NCBI GenBank assembly: GCA_045537695.1
Contig: JAZSQB010000007.1
Location: 1 to 24,865, forward strand
Length of the DNA stretch: 24,865 nt
Reading direction: 5' to 3'
Origin: RGIG2041 sp045537695
Lineage (GTDB): Bacteria; Bacillota; Clostridia; UBA1381; UMGS1253
The notes under the pieces were generated by a model. The model was not told where the DNA came from. It made no database searches and was given only the letters and a program-made list of their open reading frames with translations. The translations under genes were made by a program, and so were the position numbers. Shown here in pieces: positions 14,826 through 22,171 of this stretch; position 1 is the stretch's first letter; the number at the start of each line of letters is the position of its first letter.

Positions 14826-15869
14826 TTAGCCTTCAGCTACCGCAGATGTAAAGCCATCCGCTGTAGTGGCATACGCCAGAATTTTATTGTTTTCGGCTAC
14901 CGTAAATGCTTCGGCATACTTTACAGCGCTATCCGAATATCTCGGGTCTGTGCCGTCTGTGGTGTAGTAAATTTCTGCACCTTCACTGCCGCAGGTAATG
15001 CTTGCCTTACCGCCGGAAACGGTAATGCTCGGCACTTCCGTTACTTCGCCTTCGAGCACAGCCGCATATACACCGCCGGAGCGCGCACCCACTACAAAAG
15101 CATCAAAGTTGCTTCTGCCTTCCAAAAGCGCACCGGAAATACCCGGCGGGTCCTGATGGAGCTTCGCGTCGCGAATCTTATACGGCACGATGACCGCATT
15201 TTTATGCGTCAGCACAAAGAATGTATTCTTCGGCAGATAATCTGTCGGCACCTTGACAATCTGTGCGCCGAAAATCTCGCCGACAATACCCTTTGCCAGT
15301 GCCTTTTCGCCCAGATTATCCAAGCCTAAAAATTCGCCGGATGTTCTCACGAGCGCATACATTTCACCGGAGAGATACAAGAATCTATCCTTCTGCGGCA
15401 CGCGCGCATCATCGAGTGCCTGCGCGGCATCGGAAATCGCGGAAATGATAGTTGTCTTTGTCGGCTTAGCAATACCCTTCACCGTACCTGCATTTTTCAC
15501 AAACTGCGCAAGCGCATACTTGTCCACCATCGGTACCATACGCTCATCTGTCTGGAGCTTGAGCATTTTACCGGCGTTTTTCGCCATCGCCTGCTCGGAG
15601 TTATTGCCCTTGTCAATGATGAGCGAGAAGCTCTTGTCCTGACGCATAGACAGCTCCTGTACCACATCCGCCATTTCTGCCGGTGTGCCGTAACGGTTAG
15701 TGCCGTTTCTCTGATAATCCACCGGCTCTACGGTCTGCGGTGTGTAAATCTTCACCGACTTCACGCCGGAAAAGTCCCATTCCTTGGACGCCTTGTCTGC
15801 CACAAGAGAGCCGAGTGTGTACATATTTGCAATTTTTTCTGCATATTTGGTTGCTAAATTGATTGCCAT
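14826..15869 (-). CDS. Major capsid protein with extra C-terminal Ig-like/chitobiase-C-type module
   Basis: 347 residues. Residues 1-275 resemble clostridial phage coat proteins expected to adopt the HK97 fold: MAINLATKYAEKIANMYTLGSL, SFSLIIDKGNNSEQ, DRFLYLSGEMYALV, NTFFVLTHKNAVIVPYKI, and the FDAFVVGARSGGVYAAVLEG closing strands. Residues 279-347 are a separate domain with EIYYTTDGTDPRYSDSAVKY and ILAYATTADGFTSA, the signature of the chitobiase/beta-hexosaminidase C-terminal family, common in surface and carbohydrate-related proteins. It is probably displayed on the capsid exterior. AGGAGG lies 7 bases upstream. It follows the scaffold gene by 4 bases, and no separate protease gene is present, so assembly probably uses the scaffold without maturation cleavage. 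Confidence 0.9.
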   Translation of the reverse strand: MAINLATKYAEKIANMYTLGSLVADKASKEWDFSGVKSVKIYTPQTVEPVDYQRNGTNRYGTPAEMADVVQELSMRQDKSFSLIIDKGNNSEQAMAKNAGKMLKLQTDERMVPMVDKYALAQFVKNAGTVKGIAKPTKTTIISAISDAAQALDDARVPQKDRFLYLSGEMYALVRTSGEFLGLDNLGEKALAKGIVGEIFGAQIVKVPTDYLPKNTFFVLTHKNAVIVPYKIRDAKLHQDPPGISGALLEGRSNFDAFVVGARSGGVYAAVLEGEVTEVPSITVSGGKASITCGSEGAEIYYTTDGTDPRYSDSAVKYAEAFTVAENNKILAYATTADGFTSAVAEG

Positions 15870-15873
15870 AGTT

Positions 15874-16569
15874 TTATCCTCCTAATAATCCTTCTAAAAA
15901 TGCATCTGTTTGCGCATTACCTCTGCTGTTTGCCAGCGAGCCAATTGCACGCTGTGCATTTTCACTGTTTTTTCTGATTGCTTTCATTTCGCTTTTCAGC
16001 TTTGCATTTTCCGCTTCCGTGTACGCGAGGGTCAAATCCCCAGTCACGTGAAAGCGCTCCCATACCGCCTGTGGAATGTCCTCCGGCGCGACGTGCGGAA
16101 ATTTACGCACGAAGTCCAGATACGGCTGCTTTTGTGCTTTTTCCGCCTGCATCTGTGAATACTTTTCTTCCATCTGTGCATACTGCTTTGCCGCCTCCGG
16201 TGCCATACCGGTTTTCTCCAACTGCGATTTGCGACTTTGCGCCACAAGGCGGTCGGCATACTCCCCGATGGGCACGCCCTCTTTTTTCGCAGCCGCCGAA
16301 AGCGTTTTGTACAGCTGCGATTCTTTGATACGGTTGTTTTCGTCCTTGACGTGGTCGTAATTCATCCCCATCTGCGCCCTGGTTTTGAGCTCATCGAGCG
16401 TTAAGTCCACCTCTTTGCCGTTGTATTTCACCGTATAGGTTTCCGGCGGAGGCGGCGCCGGCGTTTCTGCCGCCGCCGCTTCCGTTGCCAGTTCTTCCCC
16501 GATGCCGCTCTCAAAAGCGGCACCGATGTCCATTTCTGCTGTTTCTGTCTGATTGGTTTGTTCAAACAT
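15874..16569 (-). CDS. Capsid scaffolding protein
   Basis: 231 residues. The acidic, Ala/Pro-rich N-terminus (AAAAETPAPPPP at 34-45) is followed by YNGKEVDLTLDELKTRAQMGMNYDHV (about 49-74), a segment recurrent in Firmicutes phage scaffolds, then a long charged helical region and a C-terminus ending DAFLEGLLGG. Such proteins guide prohead assembly around the portal and leave before DNA entry. The position between portal and capsid genes is canonical. The start is weakly supported by AAGGATT very close to the ATG and AAAGGA further up. Confidence 0.9.
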   Translation of the reverse strand: MFEQTNQTETAEMDIGAAFESGIGEELATEAAAAETPAPPPPETYTVKYNGKEVDLTLDELKTRAQMGMNYDHVKDENNRIKESQLYKTLSAAAKKEGVPIGEYADRLVAQSRKSQLEKTGMAPEAAKQYAQMEEKYSQMQAEKAQKQPYLDFVRKFPHVAPEDIPQAVWERFHVTGDLTLAYTEAENAKLKSEMKAIRKNSENAQRAIGSLANSRGNAQTDAFLEGLLGG

Positions 16570-16586
16570 AATCCTTTTGTCCTTTC

Positions 16587-18119
16587 TTATTGCGGCGACT
16601 CTGTGGTTTGCATTGCCGCCGCAGCTTTATTTTCACGGATGGCTTTTAAAATATTCTGCTTGTTTTTCACATACATCTCCGGTATGGATTCCAAGTAGAT
16701 TTCCGGGTCCGTGATAATCCCCTTGTTAAACAAATTGTCTGCCGTTTGTGTCTGCGCAATTTCGGACCAGTAGGCGCTGGCGCCGATATTGACCTCCAGG
16801 TCAAAGACCGCATCGCGAAGCAGCGCAAAGTCAAACACCGTTTCTGCGGTATTGTCCTCTGCATCCGTGTAGCAGACAAGGCGCTCACCGTAGCAGGTCG
16901 TAATCACATCAATCAAGATGCGCACGTAGTCCTCCACGAACTGATAAAACGCAAGCTTATTGAGCTCGAGCGGCGCCATCGTTGCCTGCTGCAGCGCAAT
17001 AATGGCGGAGGCATTGTCCGGACGCATAACGCCGAGGGATGCATCCGATGCGCCCATATACTCCTTGGTATATGCCATCGTCTTTTCCACCAGCTCCATT
17101 ACCTGATTGCTCATATCCGGCATACGGAATGCGTGCGCCACTGCATCGTTAACATTACCGGAAACCTTGATGGCTTCACCGATGCGGTTAGAAAAACCAT
17201 TCGGAAATTTGTTGCCGTCATAAATCAGCTTTGGAAATGCCAGCTTTTTGACATAGTCCATCCCCATAGCATAGCACTTGTTGATGAAAATCTGATTCGG
17301 CAAAAGCTCGGTCACTGCCGCTTGTCCGTGGCAGCTGTTTTTCACCTTTTCCCAGCTCATATACGCAATTGGATAGAGTGAAAGACCTGTGTCGAACGGA
17401 TACTTCACAAACGCCTGCGCCGTAGATTTCGCACAATAGATGCTGCCGTTTTCGCGCCAGAGTTTGACGATAACCGTGACATTCTGCGCATCCTCGTACG
17501 CTGTCATTTCATTTTCGTCCGCGTCCGGCACAATGGCGTCTACCTCTGCCGGCGAAATGCCGTTTTTCAGCGCCTCACGGCGCACTTCCTCGACATTGCA
17601 GCGCTGCGTAATCAGGATATACTCCTGCTTTTGTACATCCGTGGTAGCCGTATTGGCAAACACCACATTGGTGTTGTCGATCAGCTCCACCGCCGGCATG
17701 CCCTGCGCTGTCTGTCCGGTTTTTGCCTTGTCATCAAAGTAGACATAGAAGCAAGCATCGCCATCCACGCAAGCATTTTTCACCGCATCTCGGTTTTTGC
17801 TCTTGATTTTCGCGTGCTCTATCGCACGTGCAAGCTCCGTTTCGAGAATACGCGCGCCAAACTGCGACTGCGCATCTAAGCGGTACGGGCGGATGCTTGC
17901 GCCAATATCATCCGACACAATGGATGCCACAAACAAATTACAAACGCGCTTTAAGATGTTGAATACCGGCTTATCCAGCTCCGGCGCGTGCACGCCTTCC
18001 CACTGATTGCCGACAAAAAAGCGCTGATTTTTCTTGACCGTTTCATACAGGTCAATACTCTGCTTATAGGCAACACCTTTTTTATACTGCGCAAAAATTT
18101 GCTCAGCTGTCTGTGCCAT
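16587..18119 (-). CDS. Phage portal protein (P22-like)
   Basis: 510 residues. The dodecameric ring protein at one capsid vertex through which DNA passes and to which the tail attaches. The start pattern FFVGNQWEGVHAPELDKPVFNILKRV, then ACVDGDACFYVYFDD, VELIDNTNVVFANTATTDVQ, the central QAAVTELLPNQIFINKCYAMGMDYVKKLAFPKLIYDG and ASDASLGVMRPDNASAIIALQQ are the conserved portal segments in this family. GGGAGG is 8 bases before the ATG. It overlaps the small membrane-protein gene upstream by 17 bases. A terminase large-subunit gene is normally found directly upstream; here there is none. Confidence 0.93.
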   Translation of the reverse strand: MAQTAEQIFAQYKKGVAYKQSIDLYETVKKNQRFFVGNQWEGVHAPELDKPVFNILKRVCNLFVASIVSDDIGASIRPYRLDAQSQFGARILETELARAIEHAKIKSKNRDAVKNACVDGDACFYVYFDDKAKTGQTAQGMPAVELIDNTNVVFANTATTDVQKQEYILITQRCNVEEVRREALKNGISPAEVDAIVPDADENEMTAYEDAQNVTVIVKLWRENGSIYCAKSTAQAFVKYPFDTGLSLYPIAYMSWEKVKNSCHGQAAVTELLPNQIFINKCYAMGMDYVKKLAFPKLIYDGNKFPNGFSNRIGEAIKVSGNVNDAVAHAFRMPDMSNQVMELVEKTMAYTKEYMGASDASLGVMRPDNASAIIALQQATMAPLELNKLAFYQFVEDYVRILIDVITTCYGERLVCYTDAEDNTAETVFDFALLRDAVFDLEVNIGASAYWSEIAQTQTADNLFNKGIITDPEIYLESIPEMYVKNKQNILKAIRENKAAAAMQTTESPQ

Positions 18120-18306
18120 CGCTATCGCCTCCCGCCTCTGCCGTAAAGCTCAACAAATTCTGCCACTGCTTCAGTATGCTTTCCTCCGTCTCGTCCGATT
18201 CCGGTACCTGCGGCATACAACCACTGCAGATTTGCTCCGGCGTGCACACATACACACAAGCTGCGCCGACCAGCACCCCAATAAAACCGATAAGTGCATA
18301 TAACAT
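18103..18306 (-). CDS. Small single-pass membrane protein, first gene of the phage-derived operon
   Basis: 67 residues from the ATG at 18306, which has AAAGGAAAG 6 bases upstream. A longer reading from 18360 lacks a ribosome binding site. The N-terminus MLYALIGFIGVLVGAACVYV is one membrane helix, then a Cys-containing turn (CTPEQICSGCMP) and an acidic helical tail (ESDETEESILKQWQNLLSFTAEAGGDSDGTDS). The family is not recognised; small membrane proteins of this form occur in the packaging-portal region of clostridial prophages. It occupies the place where a terminase would be expected and is the first gene after the promoter at 18379-18384. Confidence 0.7.
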   Translation of the reverse strand: MLYALIGFIGVLVGAACVYVCTPEQICSGCMPQVPESDETEESILKQWQNLLSFTAEAGGDSDGTDS

Positions 18307-18321
18307 AAATTCTTTCCTTTC

Positions 18322-18340
18322 CGGCCGCAGCTGACGGCCG
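18322..18340. other. GC-rich hairpin in the phage operon leader
   Basis: CGGCCG (18322-18327) pairs with CGGCCG (18335-18340). It lies just upstream of the first gene's AAAGGA. On the plus strand it is followed by CTTTGTTTTTT, so it would also work as a terminator for rightward antisense transcription into the promoter region. Confidence 0.5.
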
Positions 18341-18378
18341 CTTTGTTTTTTCCAACCCACGTGTTTTGGACAGCTCTA

Positions 18379-18384
18379 ATTATA
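18379..18384 (-). promoter_or_regulatory. -10 element of the phage-derived operon
   Basis: TATAAT on the minus strand, 73 bases upstream of the first start codon. No good -35 lies at 16-18 bases; the nearest candidate, TTGATA, is 22 bases away. This is a pattern expected for a promoter that needs an activator. Rightward transcription starts about 80 bases away in the opposite direction. Confidence 0.6.
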
Positions 18385-18434
18385 CAACTTTTTTTGCGTC
18401 TACTACTATCAACATAAAACTTTATTAAAATAAG

Positions 18435-18463
18435 TTGCGTTTATAAAAAATTTATAGTATAAT
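18435..18463 (+). promoter_or_regulatory. Promoter of the gene at 18506
   Basis: TTGCGT (18435-18440), 17 bases, TATAAT (18458-18463) on the plus strand. Confidence 0.85.
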
Positions 18464-18505
18464 GAATTTAGCTAGCCTTTATTGGTATGGGAAGGAAGTA
18501 AAATT

Positions 18506-19576
18506 ATGAGTCTGTTAATGAAAAAAACCTGCACGCTTTCCGTCAAACAAAATGCATCGGAAAGCTTATTTGGCAGGAAGGGTCTGCGCCATTACATTTC
18601 AGCGGGCACAGAACCGACGATCGGCTCCTCACTTAATGTAGAGAGCTATACGACAAAATCAAAAAGCGGCAGAAAATACACATCCACACCTTACACAACG
18701 CTTGCAGCTACACTAAACCAATTGGCGCGTCCGCGCATCAGCGCAGGCGATCGCAACACCCTGTTGGTCGCAAAGAAAAAAAACTTTATAGATGTAATCA
18801 AGGGATTACACCGCGAACGCGAAACCACATTAGACTGGCAGCAAATCAAGGATGCCCCGCCCCCGTTTACTATGGGCGAAAAAGGCCCGCTTGAACAAAA
18901 GGCAGAAGCGACAAGACGTCACTACAGACCGACGTTGATGGACAAGCTGTTTGCAAAAATTGACCAACGTGAACGCGAGCTGGACGCAGCCATCAAACAG
19001 GCTGCCAAGGAAGATATTATCGACTACCGCATCTGGGAAAACACCGTTACATTGGCAGACGGCGTATTGGCGCTCGACGAAGATTGCTGGCTGATGGTTT
19101 TGGAAAATATGCATTCCTTTGACGATTTGTTAGAGTTCGGCGTAAGCATTACCGCCGGCGCAAACAAAGAAAAATGCGTAGAAGTCGAAGTGCACGCAAA
19201 CACTGCAAACGTAGTACCGCACCAAATGTATATGCTCACGCAATCGGGCAAGCTTAACCGTATGGATACGGATAAGGCTTCCTTATACAATCTGATTCGC
19301 GATTACATTTGTTCGTTGACCCTGCGCGTTGTCAGCGATATTTTTGCAACCTTACCGGCAGACGGTGTCATCATTAACGTAGTAGATGACCGTATTGACT
19401 CGGAAACAGAAGCCATTTCGGAAATCACCGTGCTTTCCGCCGCAATGGACCGCGAAAGCATTGAGCGCTTAAACTTCAACGTTCTCAATCCGTGGCGTAC
19501 GCTTTCTGATATGTACTGCGCAATGGATTTCAAAAAGACAGAAGCGCCGGGCGAAGTCAAGAGAGTCGTCGGCTAA
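18506..19576 (+). CDS. Conserved protein of unknown function (DUF4236-like C-terminal region)
   Basis: 356 residues. The start at 18506 has AAGGAAG 9 bases upstream. The N-terminus (about 10-80) is basic and Ser/Thr-rich (GRKGLRHYISAGTEP, SKSGRKYTSTPYTTLAATL). A charged helical centre (about 130-170, KLFAKIDQRERELDAAIKQAAKEDI) follows. The C-terminal domain contains VVPHQMYMLTQSGKLNRMDTDKASLYNLIRDYICSLTLRVVSDIFATLP and a strand-rich end. From memory, this resembles the region following DUF4236 in scattered bacterial proteins with a similar VPSEVKxLTxSGKLS...YxDYVC pattern. The match is tentative. It is divergent from the phage operon, about 120 bases from it, with its own good promoter, and could be its neighbour by chance or belong to it. 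No catalytic motif is visible. Confidence 0.75.
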   Translation: MSLLMKKTCTLSVKQNASESLFGRKGLRHYISAGTEPTIGSSLNVESYTTKSKSGRKYTSTPYTTLAATLNQLARPRISAGDRNTLLVAKKKNFIDVIKGLHRERETTLDWQQIKDAPPPFTMGEKGPLEQKAEATRRHYRPTLMDKLFAKIDQRERELDAAIKQAAKEDIIDYRIWENTVTLADGVLALDEDCWLMVLENMHSFDDLLEFGVSITAGANKEKCVEVEVHANTANVVPHQMYMLTQSGKLNRMDTDKASLYNLIRDYICSLTLRVVSDIFATLPADGVIINVVDDRIDSETEAISEITVLSAAMDRESIERLNFNVLNPWRTLSDMYCAMDFKKTEAPGEVKRVVG

Positions 19577-19642
19577 AAACAGCAAACAAAGCGGAATTTA
19601 AAACAGAGCTTGAACAAGTCCAGCAAAAATGAACAATTAAAA

Positions 19643-19689
19643 AACACCCTCTTATGGTAGAATAAAAGAATCTACTATAAGAGGGTGTT
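19643..19689 (-). terminator. 19-bp inverted repeat, leftward terminator-like
   Basis: AACACCCTCTTATGGTAGA pairs with TCTACTATAAGAGGGTGTT (one G-T pair), loop of 9 bases. On the minus strand it is followed by TTTTTTAATTG, so it would stop leftward transcription. It is longer than needed for a terminator and could instead be a small inverted-repeat element. Confidence 0.6.
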
Positions 19690-19702
19690 CCTAAAGATAC
19701 TT

Positions 19703-19733
19703 TAAGCCGAGGGGCGTCGAACACCTCGGCTTA
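19703..19733. other. 10-bp hairpin between the two terminators
   Basis: TAAGCCGAGG pairs with CCTCGGCTTA, 11-base loop GGCGTCGAACA. No U-run follows. It may be part of a structured 3' UTR or a small RNA with the flanking hairpins. Confidence 0.55.
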
Positions 19734-19741
19734 TGAAAAAT

Positions 19742-19787
19742 AAAACCTCTTAAAAGGCATGGTGATGCACTTTGAGAGGTTTTTTAT
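19742..19787 (+). terminator. Terminator downstream of the gene at 18506
   Basis: AAAACCTCT/AGAGGTTTT outer stem with an inner GCAT/ATGC stem and GGTG loop, followed by TTTTTTATTATT. Confidence 0.85.
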
Positions 19788-19832
19788 TATTCCCTTTGCA
19801 AACCGCAATATATTTGTCTTACGAAAAATAAA

Positions 19833-19861
19833 ACTGACTCCGCATAAATTACGGAGCCAGT
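19833..19861 (-). terminator. Terminator of ilvE
   Basis: ACTGGCTCCG/CGGAGTCAGT stem (one mismatch) with a 9-base loop, then TTTATTTTT on the minus strand, 106 bases beyond the ilvE stop codon. Confidence 0.8.
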
Positions 19862-19892
19862 GTGTTGCTCAAATTTTAATATCAGCTACCAC

Positions 19893-19948
19893 AGGGGGGC
19901 ATTTTATACTAACTGCATAAAATGATATAGTTCAGCATACGCTCCCCT
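19893..19948. other. Two-tier hairpin in the ilvE 3' untranslated region
   Basis: Outer stem AGGGGGGC (19893-19900) with GCTCCCCT (19941-19948) and inner stem CATTTTAT (19900-19907) with ATAAAATG (19917-19924). The two share base 19900. It would be transcribed with ilvE, ahead of its terminator. No known RNA class is recognised. Confidence 0.45.
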
Positions 19949-19966
19949 ACAAATTCATTTTAGCTT

Positions 19967-21028
19967 TTACGCCACTGGGCAAACCCAGTTAAACTTATCC
20001 TCTACCGTACCCCACTGAATACCGGTGAGCGTATCGTAAAGTTCCTGGGTAAGTGCGCCAATTTCGCCGTTATTGATAATGTAGTCCTTATCCTCATAAG
20101 TGAGCTGACCAATCGGGGAAACAACCGCTGCTGTACCGCAACCCCATGCTTCCTTCATAGTGCCATTTGCCAATGCTTCCTTGATTTCATCCACGCTTAA
20201 GAGTCTTTCGGATACCTTATAGCCCTTATCCTTTAAGATTTCAATAATGGACTTTCTGGTGATGCCCGGCAAAATAGAACCTGTGAGCGCCGGTGTAACG
20301 ATTTCGTCACCGATTAAGAACATAACGTTCATCGCGCCAACTTCTTCAACATACTTTCTTTCTACGCCGTCGAGCCAGAGCACCTGCGAGAAGCCCTTTG
20401 CTTCTGCCTTGGCACCTGCACGGTTACTTGCAGCATAGTTACCGCCGCACTTTGCATAACCTGTACCGCCGCGTACCGCGCGAACGTCCTCGGACTCAAT
20501 CATAATTTTAACCGGAGCAAGACCGGTTGCATAGTATGCACCAACCGGGGATGCAATGATTAAAAACTGTGCCTTTTCAACAGCGTGTACGCCCAGGAAC
20601 GGGTCAGCACCAAAGAGGAACGGTCTTAAATACAAGCTTGTACCCTCTTCTGTTGGTACCCAATCCTTTTCAAGCCCTACAAATGTCTTGAGTGCTTCTA
20701 CACCAAACTCTGCGTCAATCTGCGGCAGACAAAGACGCTCTGCAGACCGGTTGAGTCTGTTCATATTTTCAATTGGACGGAACATCTGAATGTTGCCTTC
20801 CGCTGTTCTGTATGCCTTCAGACCCTCAAAAATTTCTGCACCATAGTGGAAAACGGTCGAAGCCGGATGCAACACCAAATCTGCAAACGGAACGATTCTT
20901 GCATCGTGCCAGCCCTTATCAGGTGTGTAATCCATCACAAACATATGATCTGTAAAATATTTACCGAAACCGAGCGGACCCTGCGGCTTTTCCTTCGGTG
21001 TGGTTGTTTTTGTAATTTTAATTTCCAT
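19967..21028 (-). CDS. ilvE: Branched-chain amino acid aminotransferase
   Basis: 353 residues, class IV PLP enzyme that transfers the amino group between glutamate and the 2-keto acids of Leu, Ile and Val. Visible: FHYGAEIFEGLKAYR near 62-76, the Lys-bearing GGTGYAKCGGNYAASNRA segment (PLP lysine), VLWLDGVERKYVEEVGAMNVMF, and the C-terminal EAWGCGTAAVVSPIGQLTY. It is the long, IlvE-2/BCAT-like form. The second ATG (21028) is chosen because AAAGGG lies 9 bases upstream but abuts the ATG at 21037. It has its own consensus promoter; degV behind it is separated by a terminator, so it is monocistronic. No T-box or leader peptide was found in its short upstream region. Confidence 0.95.
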   Translation of the reverse strand: MEIKITKTTTPKEKPQGPLGFGKYFTDHMFVMDYTPDKGWHDARIVPFADLVLHPASTVFHYGAEIFEGLKAYRTAEGNIQMFRPIENMNRLNRSAERLCLPQIDAEFGVEALKTFVGLEKDWVPTEEGTSLYLRPFLFGADPFLGVHAVEKAQFLIIASPVGAYYATGLAPVKIMIESEDVRAVRGGTGYAKCGGNYAASNRAGAKAEAKGFSQVLWLDGVERKYVEEVGAMNVMFLIGDEIVTPALTGSILPGITRKSIIEILKDKGYKVSERLLSVDEIKEALANGTMKEAWGCGTAAVVSPIGQLTYEDKDYIINNGEIGALTQELYDTLTGIQWGTVEDKFNWVCPVA

Positions 21029-21061
21029 AATAAACATCCCTTTCCAACAATCTATTGTATA

Positions 21062-21090
21062 ATATTACTCCTTTTTATCCCATTTGTCAA
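21062..21090 (-). promoter_or_regulatory. Promoter of ilvE
   Basis: TTGACA (21090-21085), 17 bases, TAATAT (21067-21062) on the minus strand. Confidence 0.9.
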
Positions 21091-21109
21091 GTACTGCCAC
21101 TGCTATAAA

Positions 21110-21138
21110 AAAGGATTGCAAACATTTTGCAATCCTTT
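21110..21138 (-). terminator. Terminator of the degV-family gene
   Basis: Perfect 13-bp stem AAAGGATTGCAAA/TTTGCAATCCTTT with a 3-base loop, followed on the minus strand by further Ts (TTTTTTATAG). Confidence 0.92.
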
Positions 21139-21144
21139 GACGGT

Positions 21145-21996
21145 TTATTTTTCCTTCACGATATAAGCATAGCCGTATGCATTATTCCCCACATGTGCGC
21201 CGATGGTCGGGCCGCACGGGTATACACATTTAGCATCCACACCCGGATAATGCGCCGCTACATCCTCTGCGAGCTTATGACCGTTCTCCGGTTCATAGAA
21301 ATACAGAAAATCAATTGGATATGCCGGGTCAAACGGCGTTTCTTCCAGAATTTTAAAGAAATTCTTGTATGCTTTATTTCTGCCGAGCACCTTATCCAAA
21401 ACGAAAATCTTGCCGTTTTCATCCAGACTGACAAACGGCTTTAAGTTCGCAAGCGTACCAATCAACTGCGCTGCTTTTGTCAGTCTGCCGCCCTTGTAGA
21501 GATACTCCAGGGTGTCTACAACTGCCACAATTTTTACGCGGTGTCTGAGCTTTTCAATTTCTGCCACGATTTCCTTTGCCGAAGCACCGTCATCGCGCAT
21601 TTTTGCCGCAACATCAATTAAAAGACGCAGACCGGTTACGCAGTTTAAGCTGTCTACCACATAAATACCGTCATAATCACACATATCCTTGGCAATCAAT
21701 GCACTCTGCAGCGTGCCGGAAAGTCCGCTCGAAATCACAATCGCCACGAGCTCATCCCCACTCTCCTTCGCCGCATTAAAATGCTCTAAAAACAAATCCG
21801 GTGCCGGCTGCGCAGTCTTCGGATAAATATCCCCGTGAATCAGCATTTCATAAAACTGATTTTTTTCAATCGTTACGCCGTCTGCGTACGATGTATCTCC
21901 AAAATTGATAGATAACGGCACATACAGCAAATTTCGCGACGTTGCCTCCTGAATATCAAAATCCGATGCAGAATCAATCAAAATTCTTACAGCCAT
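21145..21996 (-). CDS. DegV-family (FakB-like) fatty-acid-binding protein
   Basis: 283 residues. DegV/FakB proteins bind a fatty acid and present it to the FakA kinase. Family marks: ILIDSASDF at the start (DSASD), TAQPAPDLFLEHF (61-73), VISSGLSGTLQSA (87-99) and the C-terminal CGPTIGAHVGNNAYGYAYI (TIGAHVG loop). Start at 21996: AAGG lies 9 bases before the ATG. Single gene with its own TTGACA-17-TATAAT promoter. The lipid ligand cannot be told from sequence; several paralogues usually coexist in one genome. Confidence 0.93.
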   Translation of the reverse strand: MAVRILIDSASDFDIQEATSRNLLYVPLSINFGDTSYADGVTIEKNQFYEMLIHGDIYPKTAQPAPDLFLEHFNAAKESGDELVAIVISSGLSGTLQSALIAKDMCDYDGIYVVDSLNCVTGLRLLIDVAAKMRDDGASAKEIVAEIEKLRHRVKIVAVVDTLEYLYKGGRLTKAAQLIGTLANLKPFVSLDENGKIFVLDKVLGRNKAYKNFFKILEETPFDPAYPIDFLYFYEPENGHKLAEDVAAHYPGVDAKCVYPCGPTIGAHVGNNAYGYAYIVKEK

Positions 21997-22051
21997 TTCA
22001 TTTTACCTTCCCTTTATATGATTTTACTTATTCACAAATCTAATTATCAAA

Positions 22052-22080
22052 ATTATATTATAAAATTATGTATATGTCAA
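22052..22080 (-). promoter_or_regulatory. Promoter of the degV-family gene
   Basis: TTGACA (22080-22075), 17 bases, TATAAT (22057-22052): full consensus on the minus strand. Confidence 0.9.
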
Positions 22081-22106
22081 TACAAAATACAAAAAAACTA
22101 TTGCGA

Positions 22107-22124
22107 AACACAAAAAAATGTGTT
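22107..22124. promoter_or_regulatory. Inverted repeat upstream of the DUF1836 gene
   Basis: AACACA and TGTGTT arms around six As, in the degV/DUF1836 divergent region. Candidate operator. No convincing promoter was found for the rightward gene; the TTGACA at 22146-22151 is only 14 bases from TATAAT. Confidence 0.35.
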
Positions 22125-22171
22125 ACTCTAATAACTGAGAAAGTTTTGACAAAATATGCGAGGTGTATAAT

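Larger units (their letters stand above)
19577..19966. other. Gene-free 390-base stretch rich in hairpins
   Basis: No convincing ORF in either direction. It contains, left to right: a 19-bp near-perfect stem (19643-19689), a 10-bp stem (19703-19733), a U-tailed terminator for the gene at 18506 (19742-19787), the ilvE terminator (19833-19861) and a two-part fold with outer and inner stems (19893-19948). See the separate entries. Confidence 0.85.

Noticed and set aside
16746..17381. 211-codon plus-strand ORF opposite the portal gene
   Set aside because: Antisense shadow of the portal gene; Cys/His/Ile-rich translation without any domain pattern.
8209..18480. Attachment sites flanking the phage-derived operon
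   Set aside because: I compared the left junction (about 8209-8260) with the right (about 18345-18480) and saw no shared direct repeat beyond a few bases. No integrase or tRNA gene is nearby.
18306..19576. A terminase or packaging gene upstream of the portal
   Set aside because: The next gene upstream is on the other strand and shows no Walker or nuclease motif; no other frame there is long enough.
21029..21144. T-box or leader-peptide control ahead of ilvE
   Set aside because: The gap is short, holds a plain consensus promoter and the upstream gene's terminator, and shows no T-box sequence or Leu/Ile/Val codon run.
22146..22171. Promoter for the DUF1836 gene (TTGACA...TATAAT)
   Set aside because: The spacer is only 14 bases and the -10 runs into the start codon, so it is not a credible promoter.
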